Shown: positions 9,163 to 17,228 of the stretch, in pieces | How the letters are laid out: every line of letters starts with the position of its first letter | Numbering within the stretch: position 1 is the first letter of the stretch | Source of the DNA: Lachnospira eligens | GTDB taxonomy: Bacteria > Bacillota > Clostridia > Lachnospirales > Lachnospiraceae | Reading direction: 5' to 3' | Assembly: GCF_009680455.1 (NCBI RefSeq) | Contig: NZ_WKRD01000008.1 | Coordinates: 125,820 to 189,819, forward strand | DNA length: 64,000 nt | The notes under the pieces: generated by a model | What the model saw: only the letters and a program-made list of their open reading frames with translations | Databases searched by the model: none | Told to the model about the DNA's origin: nothing | Position numbers and translations under genes: made by a program

Positions 9163-9270
9163 GAAAGACCTCCAAAAACTAAAAACAATCTTTTCATACT
9201 TTATAAGTTTACAGCATTTAAGGGAAAAAAACTATATTTTGCTTATAAATATTTACATGTAAGTCATAAA

Positions 9271-9299
9271 TTGTTCATAATCGTAATATAAACTATGAT
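9271..9299 (+). promoter_or_regulatory. Putative sigma-A promoter for the HtrA-like gene
   Basis: TTGTTC and TATGAT are separated by 17 bp, about 45 bp before the start codon at 9344. A TATAAT at 9299-9304 overlaps the -10 but lacks a well-placed -35. Confidence 0.45.
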
Positions 9300-9343
9300 A
9301 TAATTGTATTCATAAGAGACGAAAATTACATAAGGAGTCCGAA

Positions 9344-10588
9344 ATGGGAACTAATGAAGATGATAAGGAAAAGTATGACCTGTATACAGAACAGGTAGTT
9401 CTTCATCCGGCTAAGAAATACAAGTGGCTTATAAGAATAGGCAAGTTGCTGCTTTTTGCTGTTTCTGTCGTAATAGCGGCAACTTTGTTTATGGTATTTT
9501 TATATCCGGTATTACAGAAAAGGATTGAAGAAAAGAATAAGGACAAGAATGTCATATATATCCAGAAGGATAATTACATACTTGCAGAGAACCAGACGGC
9601 AGAATATTCAGATATATTGACAGAGAAGGACCTGAAAGATAATTATGAGGCTGCTATGGCAGCTCTTCGCGCAAAAGTTGAGGATGTTAATAAATGTGTG
9701 GTTTCTGTTGACATAGAACAGCCATTTTCTAATGTTCCGACAATTGAAAGCAGTCAGACAGAGGTGGCAGGACTTGTGGTTGCCAATGTTAATTCAACAT
9801 ATCTTGTGCTTACAAGTTCAAGCCTTTTAGAACCTGGAATGAATTATATAGTAAGGCTTTCTGATGAAGTCCAGACAGAAGCTGCATTTGTATGCAGAAA
9901 TACAGCTTCAGGAATAGGAATTGTGAGTATTAATGCATCTAAGCTTACAGCTGAACAACGTAACAGTATCGCAGTTGCGCAGCTGGATAATTCTTATATG
10001 GTAAAGCAGGGAGATCTTGTGATTGCATCAGGAAAGCTTTATGAGACTTCGAAAGGCGTGTCATACGGAACAATTGCAGGTTCTAAGGTTGAGTATAGTA
10101 AAGACAGCGGTTATGAGGTTTTTGAGACAAGTGTAAGTATTACGGCGGGCGGTTTTGCCATATTGTTTAATTCTGAAGGAAATGTAGTTGGTGTATCTAA
10201 GGCTTCAACAGATACAAGTTCGAAATTCATTGGAATATCTGACCTTAAGGCACAGATTGAGACTATGATTAATGAGCATGGAATCATGTACTGTGGTATT
10301 ACAGGACAGAATGTAACAGAGGAGCTTGCAGCCAAATACGGACTTCCGAGAGGTGTATACATATCTAATGTGGATATTGATTCGCCTGCTTATTATGCAG
10401 GATTGCAGGCAGGAGATGTAATTAGTGCAATTAATGGACAAAGTGTTTTGACAATTCAGCAGTTTAGTGAGAAACTATATCAGTGCGCTGATGGAGAAGC
10501 TATGTATGTGACAGCTATGAGGCAGGGAAAAGATGGCTATTCAGATGTAGCATTTTCAGTAAGTGTACAGCTAAAACAACTTAATTAA
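9344..10588 (+). CDS. HtrA/DegP-like membrane protein with degenerate catalytic triad
   Basis: This 414-aa protein has a cytoplasmic N-terminus, one TM helix at about 30-55, a trypsin-like double-barrel domain at about 105-305 and a C-terminal PDZ domain (about 315-405, with GVYISNVDIDSPAYYAGLQAGD). That is the order of Firmicute HtrA proteases. The triad appears lost: the His position lies in YLVLTSSSLL (normally T-N-x-H-V), the Asp position in ASGIGIVSI (normally TDLAVLKI), and the serine motif GNSGGP is replaced by TAGGFA. By inference it is a pseudoprotease that binds unfolded or C-terminal peptides outside the membrane without cutting. AAGGAG precedes the ATG. It is followed by yhaM at 17 bp. 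Confidence 0.82.
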   Translation: MGTNEDDKEKYDLYTEQVVLHPAKKYKWLIRIGKLLLFAVSVVIAATLFMVFLYPVLQKRIEEKNKDKNVIYIQKDNYILAENQTAEYSDILTEKDLKDNYEAAMAALRAKVEDVNKCVVSVDIEQPFSNVPTIESSQTEVAGLVVANVNSTYLVLTSSSLLEPGMNYIVRLSDEVQTEAAFVCRNTASGIGIVSINASKLTAEQRNSIAVAQLDNSYMVKQGDLVIASGKLYETSKGVSYGTIAGSKVEYSKDSGYEVFETSVSITAGGFAILFNSEGNVVGVSKASTDTSSKFIGISDLKAQIETMINEHGIMYCGITGQNVTEELAAKYGLPRGVYISNVDIDSPAYYAGLQAGDVISAINGQSVLTIQQFSEKLYQCADGEAMYVTAMRQGKDGYSDVAFSVSVQLKQLN

Positions 10589-10605
10589 CGGAGGCAGAAG
10601 GATTT

Positions 10606-11550
10606 ATGCGTTATATAGAGACTCTTAAAGATGGTGAGAGAATTTCAGAGGTATATCTGTGCAAATCAAAATCAATAGCACTTACTAAGACAGGCAAGGA
10701 ATATGCCAATGTAATGCTTGCTGATAAGACAGGACAGATTGACTCTAAGATATGGGACCTTAATTCAGGCGGAATTGCTGAATTTGATGTTAATGATTAT
10801 GTTGCGGTAACAGGACAGGTAACAAGCTATAACGGAGCATTACAGTTTAAGATAGAGAGAGCAAGAATTGCATCAGAGAATGAATATGTTGCAGCAGATT
10901 ATGTACCATCTTCAAGATATAATATTGATAATATGTTTGCAGAACTGATGAAGTATGTAGACAGTGTTAAGAGTACATATATGAAGCAGCTGTTATATTC
11001 TTTCTTTAAAGATGAAACATTTGCAAAGAAGTTCAAATGTGTATCAGCAGCCAAGACAGTACATCACGGTTTCGCTGGCGGATTGTTAGAGCACAGCTTA
11101 AGTGTTACAAGATTATGTGACAAGATGAGCAGCAACTATGATTTTCTTAACAGGGATCTGCTTATAACATGTGCAATGCTGCATGATGTCGGCAAGGTTA
11201 AGGAATTATCTGAATTTCCTAAGAATGATTACACTGACGAGGGTAATTTCTTAGGACATATCGTTATTGGATATGAGATGGTTATGGAGAAGGTTAAGCA
11301 GATAGACGGATTCCCTGATATGCTTGCAATGCAGATTGGACACTGTGTACTTTCACATCACGGAGAGCTTGAGTACGGCTCACCTAAGAAGCCGTCAATA
11401 GCAGAGGCTGTCGCATTATCTATGGCTGATAATATGGATGCAAAGCTTGAGACATTAAGGGAAGCACTTGAAGCCAAGGATACCAACGACTGGCTTGGTT
11501 ATAACAGATGGCTTGATTCTAATATAAGAAGGACAACTAATGAGTTTTAA
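10606..11550 (+). CDS. yhaM: 3'-5' exoribonuclease YhaM family (OB fold + HD)
   Basis: This 314-aa protein has an OB-fold nucleic-acid-binding domain (about 10-85, with VMLADKTGQIDSKIW) followed by an HD phosphohydrolase-type domain (about 155-290: HHGFAGGLLEHSL, AMLHDVGKVKEL, LSHHGELEYGSP, MADNMDAKL). YhaM is a metal-dependent exonuclease trimming RNA or single-stranded DNA 3' ends. Length and domain order match the family. An ACGGAGG-type ribosome site lies before the ATG. Its 3' end overlaps rlmD by 11 bp, so the two are translationally coupled. Confidence 0.92.
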   Translation: MRYIETLKDGERISEVYLCKSKSIALTKTGKEYANVMLADKTGQIDSKIWDLNSGGIAEFDVNDYVAVTGQVTSYNGALQFKIERARIASENEYVAADYVPSSRYNIDNMFAELMKYVDSVKSTYMKQLLYSFFKDETFAKKFKCVSAAKTVHHGFAGGLLEHSLSVTRLCDKMSSNYDFLNRDLLITCAMLHDVGKVKELSEFPKNDYTDEGNFLGHIVIGYEMVMEKVKQIDGFPDMLAMQIGHCVLSHHGELEYGSPKKPSIAEAVALSMADNMDAKLETLREALEAKDTNDWLGYNRWLDSNIRRTTNEF

Positions 11551-13006
11551 GAAAGATGATAAAGTAACATTTGTAATAGAAGATATAGGAACCGGAGGAG
11601 AGGGTATCGGCAAGGTTGACGGATATACCCTCTTTGTTAAGGATGCGATAATCGGCGACAAGATTGAGGCAAAAATTATTAAAGCCAAGAAAAATTACGG
11701 CTATGCAAGGCTTGAAAAGATTATTGAGGCTTCATCTGACAGAGTGACTCCTGCCTGTCCTGTCGCAAGACAGTGCGGTGGCTGTCAGATTCAGCAGATG
11801 AGTTATCAGGCACAGCTTAGATTTAAGGAAAAGCTGGTTGACGATAATCTCAAGCGAATCGGTAAGATAGAAGGGTATGAGTTTTTTCCGGCAATCGGAA
11901 TGGAAGAGCCTTTCAGATACAGAAATAAAGCGCAGTATCCGGTTGGAACTGCCAAAGATGGAAGCATTGTGATGGGCTTCTATGCAGGAAGAACGCACTC
12001 TATTATCTCATGTACAGACTGCAAGATTGGTGCTGTCGAGAACCAGTATATTCTTGCTGTGATAAAGAGCTGGATGGAGTTCAACGGTGTTGCACCATAT
12101 GATGAACAGACCGGAAGAGGGCTTGTGCGTCATGTCCTTATAAGAACAGGCTTCCACACAGACGAGATAATGGTCTGTCTTGTTATTAACGGCACTAAGA
12201 TGTCTGATAAGTTAAAGGAATCACTTGTAGGACGTCTTACAGAAGTGTCGCTTGATTCAGATATAAGTACAGACAAATGCATCAGATCAATTATGCTTAA
12301 TTTCAACACGGAGAACACTAATGTTATTCTTGGCAGACAGTGTGAGACTCTGTGGGGAAAAAGCTATATTGAAGATTATATTGGCGACATTAAATATCAG
12401 ATATCACCGCTTTCGTTCTTTCAGGTTAATCCAAGACAGACTGAGAAGCTGTATGGAAAAGCCCTTGAATACGCAAGTCTTACAGGCAATGAGACTGTAT
12501 GGGACTTATATTGCGGAATAGGAACAATATCGTTATTCCTTGCCAAGAATGCAAGAAAGGTATATGGTGTTGAGATTGTTCCGCAAGCCATAGAAGATGC
12601 TAAGAACAATGCGGCAATTAACGGCATTGATAATGCTGAATTCTTTGTTGGAAAGGCTGAGGAGGTCGTACCGCATTTTTATGAAGAAATGGCGCGGCTG
12701 GCAGCAGACACATCTGCAACCGAAGCTCAGCGTGAGGAAGCAAGAAAGAGCATTACTCCTGATGTTGTAGTCGTTGACCCGCCAAGAAAGGGCTGCGACG
12801 AGTCGCTTCTTGATACTATTGTCAAGATGTCGCCTAAGCGTATCGTGTATGTAAGCTGCGATTCGGCAACACTCGCCCGTGACTTAGGCCTCCTTGCGGC
12901 TAAAGGTTACAAGACTGTTAAGGTGCAGCCTGTGGATCAGTTCTCGCATACGGTGCATGTGGAGAGTGTGGCACTGATTTTGAAAGAACAGCCGGCAATT
13001 GATTAA
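11540..13006 (+). CDS. rlmD: 23S rRNA (uracil-5-)-methyltransferase RlmD/RlmCD family
   Basis: This encodes 488 aa. It has an N-terminal TRAM domain (about 1-60), the iron-sulfur cysteines in CPVARQCGGCQ, a SAM-binding Rossmann fold with DLYCGIGTISLFLA, the catalytic nucleophile Cys in VYVSCDSATLARDL after VVVDPPRKGCDE, and the C-terminal QPVDQFSHTVHVE motif. It forms 5-methyluridine in 23S rRNA; Gram-positive homologues may modify both U747 and U1939. An insertion of about 20 residues (LAADTSATEAQREEARKS) lies before the DPPRKG motif. It overlaps yhaM by 11 bp. Confidence 0.94.
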   Translation: MSFKKDDKVTFVIEDIGTGGEGIGKVDGYTLFVKDAIIGDKIEAKIIKAKKNYGYARLEKIIEASSDRVTPACPVARQCGGCQIQQMSYQAQLRFKEKLVDDNLKRIGKIEGYEFFPAIGMEEPFRYRNKAQYPVGTAKDGSIVMGFYAGRTHSIISCTDCKIGAVENQYILAVIKSWMEFNGVAPYDEQTGRGLVRHVLIRTGFHTDEIMVCLVINGTKMSDKLKESLVGRLTEVSLDSDISTDKCIRSIMLNFNTENTNVILGRQCETLWGKSYIEDYIGDIKYQISPLSFFQVNPRQTEKLYGKALEYASLTGNETVWDLYCGIGTISLFLAKNARKVYGVEIVPQAIEDAKNNAAINGIDNAEFFVGKAEEVVPHFYEEMARLAADTSATEAQREEARKSITPDVVVVDPPRKGCDESLLDTIVKMSPKRIVYVSCDSATLARDLGLLAAKGYKTVKVQPVDQFSHTVHVESVALILKEQPAID

Positions 13007-13099
13007 TGTTGTAGCATGAAGGTATCATTGCACAGAATAGATGCTCAAAATTAAAAGAGAAGTATGTGATTGAAATAAAGCATACGACAAAACAACGCA

Positions 13100-13128
13100 T
13101 TGCGTAACATACAAGACTATGTTACAAT
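13100..13128 (+). promoter_or_regulatory. Sigma-A promoter of the small HTH gene
   Basis: TTGCGT and TACAAT lie 17 bp apart, 30 bp before the start codon at 13158. A perfect inverted repeat spans the spacer (separate entry). Confidence 0.65.
13104..13125. promoter_or_regulatory. Palindromic operator inside the HTH promoter
   Basis: GTAACATA and TATGTTAC form a perfect 8-bp inverted repeat around a 6-bp centre. It fills the spacer between -35 and -10 and overlaps both hexamers. A dimer bound here would block RNA polymerase, so negative autoregulation by the adjacent HTH protein is the simplest reading. Confidence 0.55.
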
Positions 13129-13157
13129 AATAAAAATGCATTAAGAGGGGATATATT

Positions 13158-13364
13158 ATGACTATAGCAGAGACAATAAAGCAGCTCAGAGAAAGCGTTG
13201 GAATGACTAGAAAAGAATTTTCACAGCACACAGGTATTCCTGTGCGTACATTAGAGGACTGGGAGGCATCAAGAAGAACTCCACCAGAATACATTCCACG
13301 GCTGATTGCATACCAGTTAAAGTATGAGGAACTGCTCAGAGAGAAAGAAAATGACAATTTATAA
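13158..13364 (+). CDS. Small XRE-type helix-turn-helix protein
   Basis: This 68-aa protein is almost entirely a helix-turn-helix: IKQLRESVGMTRKEFSQHT for helices 1-2 and GIPVRTLEDWEASRRTPPE for the recognition helix region. It has no ligand or oligomerisation domain beyond the last 15 residues. An AGAGGGG ribosome site precedes the ATG. It is a single-gene unit with its own promoter, an operator-like palindrome and a terminator behind it. Similar short proteins are antitoxins or simple autorepressors; no toxin gene is adjacent. Confidence 0.8.
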   Translation: MTIAETIKQLRESVGMTRKEFSQHTGIPVRTLEDWEASRRTPPEYIPRLIAYQLKYEELLREKENDNL

Positions 13365-13375
13365 TTGAGTTTTAA

Positions 13376-13413
13376 TTTATAAAAAGTGTTCTGATCCGGG
13401 CACTTTTTATAAA
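13376..13413. terminator. Terminator behind the small HTH gene
   Basis: TTTATAAAAAGTG pairs with CACTTTTTATAAA around a 12-base loop. The T-rich right arm and the trailing A/T-rich sequence support termination on either strand. Confidence 0.75.
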
Positions 13414-13498
13414 ATTTTAAGTAGCCAGTACAATTATTAGATGTTAATATATTACTATGTAACCCGAAACTGATATTTAAGAGCGAAGGGAGATTTTA

Positions 13499-15076
13499 TT
13501 GAAGGCTGGATTATTAAGGACACAATTTAGTTACCAGAATACAGTGGTAAGAGAGAAGATGAAGGAAAAGACAAAGGAGTCTGTTAGTGCGGTAGTACCG
13601 ATAATGCTTATAGTGTTGCTTCTTGGCTTCACAATAGCACCTCTTTCACCTAGTATACTGGTTGAATTCATTGTTGGAGCCGTGCTGGTTATTATTGGCA
13701 TGGTGTTTTTTTCTTTAGGGGCAGAATTGTCCATGACGCCAATGGGTGAAAGAGTTGGCGGAAGTATGTTAAGGACTAAGAAATTATGGATGATTGTAGC
13801 AATTGGATTTATTCTTGGAGTTATAATTACGATTTCTGAGCCGGATTTGCAGGTGCTTGCAGGACAGGTGGCAGCAGTTCCTAATATGGTGCTTATATTA
13901 TCTGTAGCAGTTGGAGTGGGTGTATTTCTTGTTGCTGCACTTTTAAGAATACTTTTTGGAATACCGTTAGCGCCGCTTCTGCTAGTGTTTTATGCAATTG
14001 TTTTTGCACTTGCGATGTTTGTTCCTAAGGATTTTCTTGCAGTTGCATTTGACTCAGGCGGAGTAACGACAGGACCGATGACTGTACCATTTATAATGGC
14101 TCTTGGTGTGGGTATTTCTTCTATCCGAAACGATAAACATGCCGGCAATGATAGTTTTGGCCTTGTATCATTATGTTCAATCGGTCCAATACTTGCAGTT
14201 CTTATTCTTGGAATGGTTTATAGTACAGAGGGTAATTTTACAACAACAGCAATTTCTGAAGTAAGCGATTCTGTTGAACTTGGTAAGCTATTCCTGTATG
14301 AGATACCGAAATATCTGAAAGAAATAGCACTGTCACTTCTTCCGATAGTTGTATTTTTCGGAGTGTTTCAGATATTTGCTCCAAAGATGAATAAGAAGTC
14401 GCTTATTAAGATATGCGTTGGACTTGTGTATACATATATTGGACTTGTACTTTTTCTTACAGGTGCTAATGTTGGATTTATTCCAGCAGGTAATTATCTT
14501 GGTTCAGTGCTTGCTTCATTATCATTTAGATGGATTATCGTACCTACTGGCATGATAATAGGATATTTCATTGTTAAGGCAGAGCCTGCTGTATATGTGC
14601 TTATGCATCAGGTAGAAGAACTGACATCAGGAAGCATATCAGGCAAATCAATGCAGATAAGTCTTTCTGTAGGTGTTGCAGTATCTGTTGGCCTTTCAAT
14701 GATAAGAGTGCTGACAGGCATCTCAATATTATGTTTTCTTATTCCGGGTTATGGAATAGCACTGATACTTACGCTTTTTGTTCCTAAGATATTCACTGCC
14801 ATAGCATTTGACTCCGGAGGAGTTGCGTCAGGTCCGATGACAGCTACATTTTTACTGCCACTGGCACAGGGAGCATGTCTCGCAGTAGGCGGTAATATTG
14901 TAACTGACGCATTCGGTGTTGTTGCCATGGTTGCCATGACACCTCTTATAACTTTGCAGATACTTGGTGTTATATACAGAATCAAGGACAGCAGGAGAGC
15001 AAATGTGCCACAGACTGTTACACCTATTGTGGATATGTTTGCAGAGCTTTCAGATGATGCGATTATTGAATTATAG
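13499..15076 (+). CDS. DUF1538-family polytopic membrane protein (duplicated)
   Basis: This 525-aa protein is highly hydrophobic, with roughly a dozen membrane segments. It is an internal duplication: AFDSGGVTTGPMTVPF near residue 185 recurs as AFDSGGVASGPMTATF near residue 440, each followed by a loop and further helices. This is the pattern of DUF1538 proteins, which look like transporters but have no assigned substrate. The start is TTG at 13499, with GAAGGGA about 8 bases upstream; ATG 13559 lacks a usable site. It lies 6 bp before a tandem PII-like gene, which probably encodes its cytoplasmic regulator. Confidence 0.85.
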   Translation: MKAGLLRTQFSYQNTVVREKMKEKTKESVSAVVPIMLIVLLLGFTIAPLSPSILVEFIVGAVLVIIGMVFFSLGAELSMTPMGERVGGSMLRTKKLWMIVAIGFILGVIITISEPDLQVLAGQVAAVPNMVLILSVAVGVGVFLVAALLRILFGIPLAPLLLVFYAIVFALAMFVPKDFLAVAFDSGGVTTGPMTVPFIMALGVGISSIRNDKHAGNDSFGLVSLCSIGPILAVLILGMVYSTEGNFTTTAISEVSDSVELGKLFLYEIPKYLKEIALSLLPIVVFFGVFQIFAPKMNKKSLIKICVGLVYTYIGLVLFLTGANVGFIPAGNYLGSVLASLSFRWIIVPTGMIIGYFIVKAEPAVYVLMHQVEELTSGSISGKSMQISLSVGVAVSVGLSMIRVLTGISILCFLIPGYGIALILTLFVPKIFTAIAFDSGGVASGPMTATFLLPLAQGACLAVGGNIVTDAFGVVAMVAMTPLITLQILGVIYRIKDSRRANVPQTVTPIVDMFAELSDDAIIEL

Positions 15077-15082
15077 AGGTAG

Positions 15083-15802
15083 ATGGATATGAGTGAAGTA
15101 TATGTAATGGTAACAATATGCAGCAGGAAGAATATGCCGCGTTTTGTTGATTGCTATAAGGATTATAATGTTGAAGCAGCTAATATATCGTTAGGCAGGG
15201 GAACAGCATCAAGTGATGTACTTGATTTACTGGGACTTGAGGATGACGAGAAGGGTATCCATATGTCACTTGTTACAGAGAATACATGGAAGAATGTTAA
15301 GAAGGGGCTTCAGAGTAAGTTAAGAATAGATGTGCCAGGAACCGGAATCGCATTTATAGTGTCGCTAAGCAGTATTGGTGGCAAGAGAGAGCTGGGATTC
15401 TTAATTGACGGGCAGGAATATAAGAAAGGAGATGAGAGCACATTGAAGGATACTAAACATGAACTTATTGTTGCAATAGCTAATTATGGATATAATACAC
15501 AGGTGATGAGAGCAGCGGAAGAAGGCGGTGCAACAGGTGGAACGGTGCTTCATGGAAAGGGTGTTGGAATGAAACGGGCAGAGCAGTTCCTTGGAGTTTC
15601 GCTTGTTTCAGAGAAGGAAGTAATTCTTATTGTTGCAAAGTCATCACAGAAAAATGCTATTATGCGTGCTATAATGGACAAAGCCGGCGTAGACAGCAAG
15701 GCAGGAACTATTGTGTTCTCACTTCCTGTTACAAGTACGGCAGGACTGCGTATTCTTGAGGATTTGCAGGATGAAGAGGTTGATGATGAAAACAATAATT
15801 GA
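15083..15802 (+). CDS. Tandem PII-like regulatory protein
   Basis: This 239-aa soluble protein appears to hold two PII-like ferredoxin folds. The C-terminal half (about 130-235) has the clearest PII features: an AAEEGGATGGTVLHGKG segment like the C-terminal GxGxGTxxHGRG loop of PII proteins, followed by EKEVILIVAKSSQKNAIMRAI. The N-terminal half (about 3-110) repeats the plan with AANISLGRGTASS and ends in PGTGIAFIVSL, echoing KAGTIVFSLPV in the second half. PII proteins gate transporters in response to nucleotides and 2-oxoglutarate. Placed 6 bp behind the DUF1538 gene, it probably gates that transporter. An alternative start at M3 is possible. Confidence 0.75.
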   Translation: MDMSEVYVMVTICSRKNMPRFVDCYKDYNVEAANISLGRGTASSDVLDLLGLEDDEKGIHMSLVTENTWKNVKKGLQSKLRIDVPGTGIAFIVSLSSIGGKRELGFLIDGQEYKKGDESTLKDTKHELIVAIANYGYNTQVMRAAEEGGATGGTVLHGKGVGMKRAEQFLGVSLVSEKEVILIVAKSSQKNAIMRAIMDKAGVDSKAGTIVFSLPVTSTAGLRILEDLQDEEVDDENNN

Positions 15803-17021
15803 TTACCAGAATGATGAAAGAGAAAAGGTTCTGATTGATGTAAGAGACAAGCAGGAATTCGAGAAGGAAACATATCCCGGAGCCATAAACTGGTACTGGG
15901 AGGAACTGATTAAGGTGCTTGAAGAAACACCTGAGAAATTCACACAGCAGTTTGATAAGAGTGTTCCTATATATCTTCTGTGCTATACAGGTCTGCACAG
16001 TGATGATCTGGCAGATATTCTTGAAGAAATGGGTTATGAGGTCTACAGTCTGTATGGCGGCTGGGGCGCTTATATGAAGTGGAAGTTCGAGAATTATGTC
16101 AAGGAAGCACAGGCAGAGAATGAGCTTTCAGGTGAAGAAAGAGTTAAGGAAATAGAGCGGAGCATAGTCAAGAAGTTCAGAAAGCCTATATGGAGAAAGT
16201 TCACACAGGCACTTAATGAATACGACCTTATACAGGACGGAGATAAGATTGCTGTCTGTATATCAGGCGGTAAGGACTCAATGCTTATGGCGAAGCTTTT
16301 TCAGGAGCTTAAGAGACATGGGAAGAATAATTTTGAACTTGTATTCTTAGTTATGAATCCGGGATACAATGATATTAATTATCAGGTTATTCTTAATAAT
16401 GCAAAGATTCTTGATATTCCTATAACTGTGTTCAAATCAGAGATATTCGATACGGTTGCAGATATAGAGGAGTCACCATGTTATCTGTGTGCCCGAATGA
16501 GAAGAGGATATCTGTATAGTAAGGCTAAAGAACTGGGCTGCAATAAGATTGCGTTAGGTCATCATTATGATGATGTTATTGAAACAATTCTTATGGGAAT
16601 GTTATACGGTGCGCAGATTCAGACTATGATGCCAAAGCTTCACAGCACTAATTTTGAGGGCATGGAACTTATAAGACCACTTTACCTTATAAGAGAAGCT
16701 GATATAATACATTGGAGAGATTATAATAATCTTGCATTTATACAGTGTGCATGCAGGCTTACAGAGAGCTGTGCTTCATGTGGTGGTACAGAAAAGGGTT
16801 CTAAGAGAGGCGAGATCAAGCAGCTTATTAAAGATTTGACTAAGGTAAGCCCTTACATTGAGAAGAACATATTCAGAAGTGTTGAAAATGTTAATCTTGA
16901 TACAGTTATTGCGTATAAGCAGTACGGTGTTAAGCATAATTTCCTTGAAAGATATGATGAAATGGGAAGACTCAATGGCGCATCAGGCAGCCAGACAGCA
17001 GATAATAAGGAGATGGAATAA
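15786..17021 (+). CDS. Rhodanese fused to a TtcA-like tRNA thiolation enzyme
   Basis: This encodes 411 aa from ATG 15786, which sits 6 bases behind an AGAGG site; the gene overlaps the PII-like gene by 17 bp. Residues 1-100 form a rhodanese domain whose active-site loop is LLCYTGLHSDD with a Cys at the sulfur-carrying position. Residues about 125-400 form a PP-loop ATPase of the TtcA group, with ISGGKDSM, PCYLCARMRRG and LGHHYDDVIET, plus a further cysteine set (CACRLTESCASC). TtcA makes 2-thiocytidine at tRNA position 32 with a [4Fe-4S] cluster. The fusion suggests a built-in persulfide donor. RNA target and cluster ligands are inferred. Confidence 0.82.
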   Translation: MKTIIDYQNDEREKVLIDVRDKQEFEKETYPGAINWYWEELIKVLEETPEKFTQQFDKSVPIYLLCYTGLHSDDLADILEEMGYEVYSLYGGWGAYMKWKFENYVKEAQAENELSGEERVKEIERSIVKKFRKPIWRKFTQALNEYDLIQDGDKIAVCISGGKDSMLMAKLFQELKRHGKNNFELVFLVMNPGYNDINYQVILNNAKILDIPITVFKSEIFDTVADIEESPCYLCARMRRGYLYSKAKELGCNKIALGHHYDDVIETILMGMLYGAQIQTMMPKLHSTNFEGMELIRPLYLIREADIIHWRDYNNLAFIQCACRLTESCASCGGTEKGSKRGEIKQLIKDLTKVSPYIEKNIFRSVENVNLDTVIAYKQYGVKHNFLERYDEMGRLNGASGSQTADNKEME

Positions 17022-17023
17022 AT

Positions 17024-17206
17024 ATGTCATCACAATATAATTGCGATTACTGCAATAACCTTGTATATGACGAGGAGATTGAAGGATATGTATGTGATGT
17101 TGATATGGACGAGGACGATTACGCAAGACTTTTAAGTTCTTCATATAAGCAGTGTCCATATTATCAGAGCAATGACGAATATAAGATAGTACGTCATCAG
17201 ATGTAA
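17024..17206 (+). CDS. Small zinc-ribbon-like protein, DUF6472 family
   Basis: This 60-aa acidic protein has CDYC near residue 7, a single Cys at about 24 (YVCDVDMDEDDYARLL) and a last Cys in KQCPYYQSNDEYKIVRHQM. Four cysteines in this spacing suggest one zinc site. The C-terminal YKIVRxQM ending is a family signature in Lachnospiraceae, where it is annotated only as a domain of unknown function. It starts 2 bp after the rhodanese-TtcA gene and is surely co-transcribed with it, so a role near tRNA thiolation is possible but unproven. Confidence 0.75.
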   Translation: MSSQYNCDYCNNLVYDEEIEGYVCDVDMDEDDYARLLSSSYKQCPYYQSNDEYKIVRHQM

Positions 17207-17228
17207 TGTTTATATTAAGGGGGAATCT

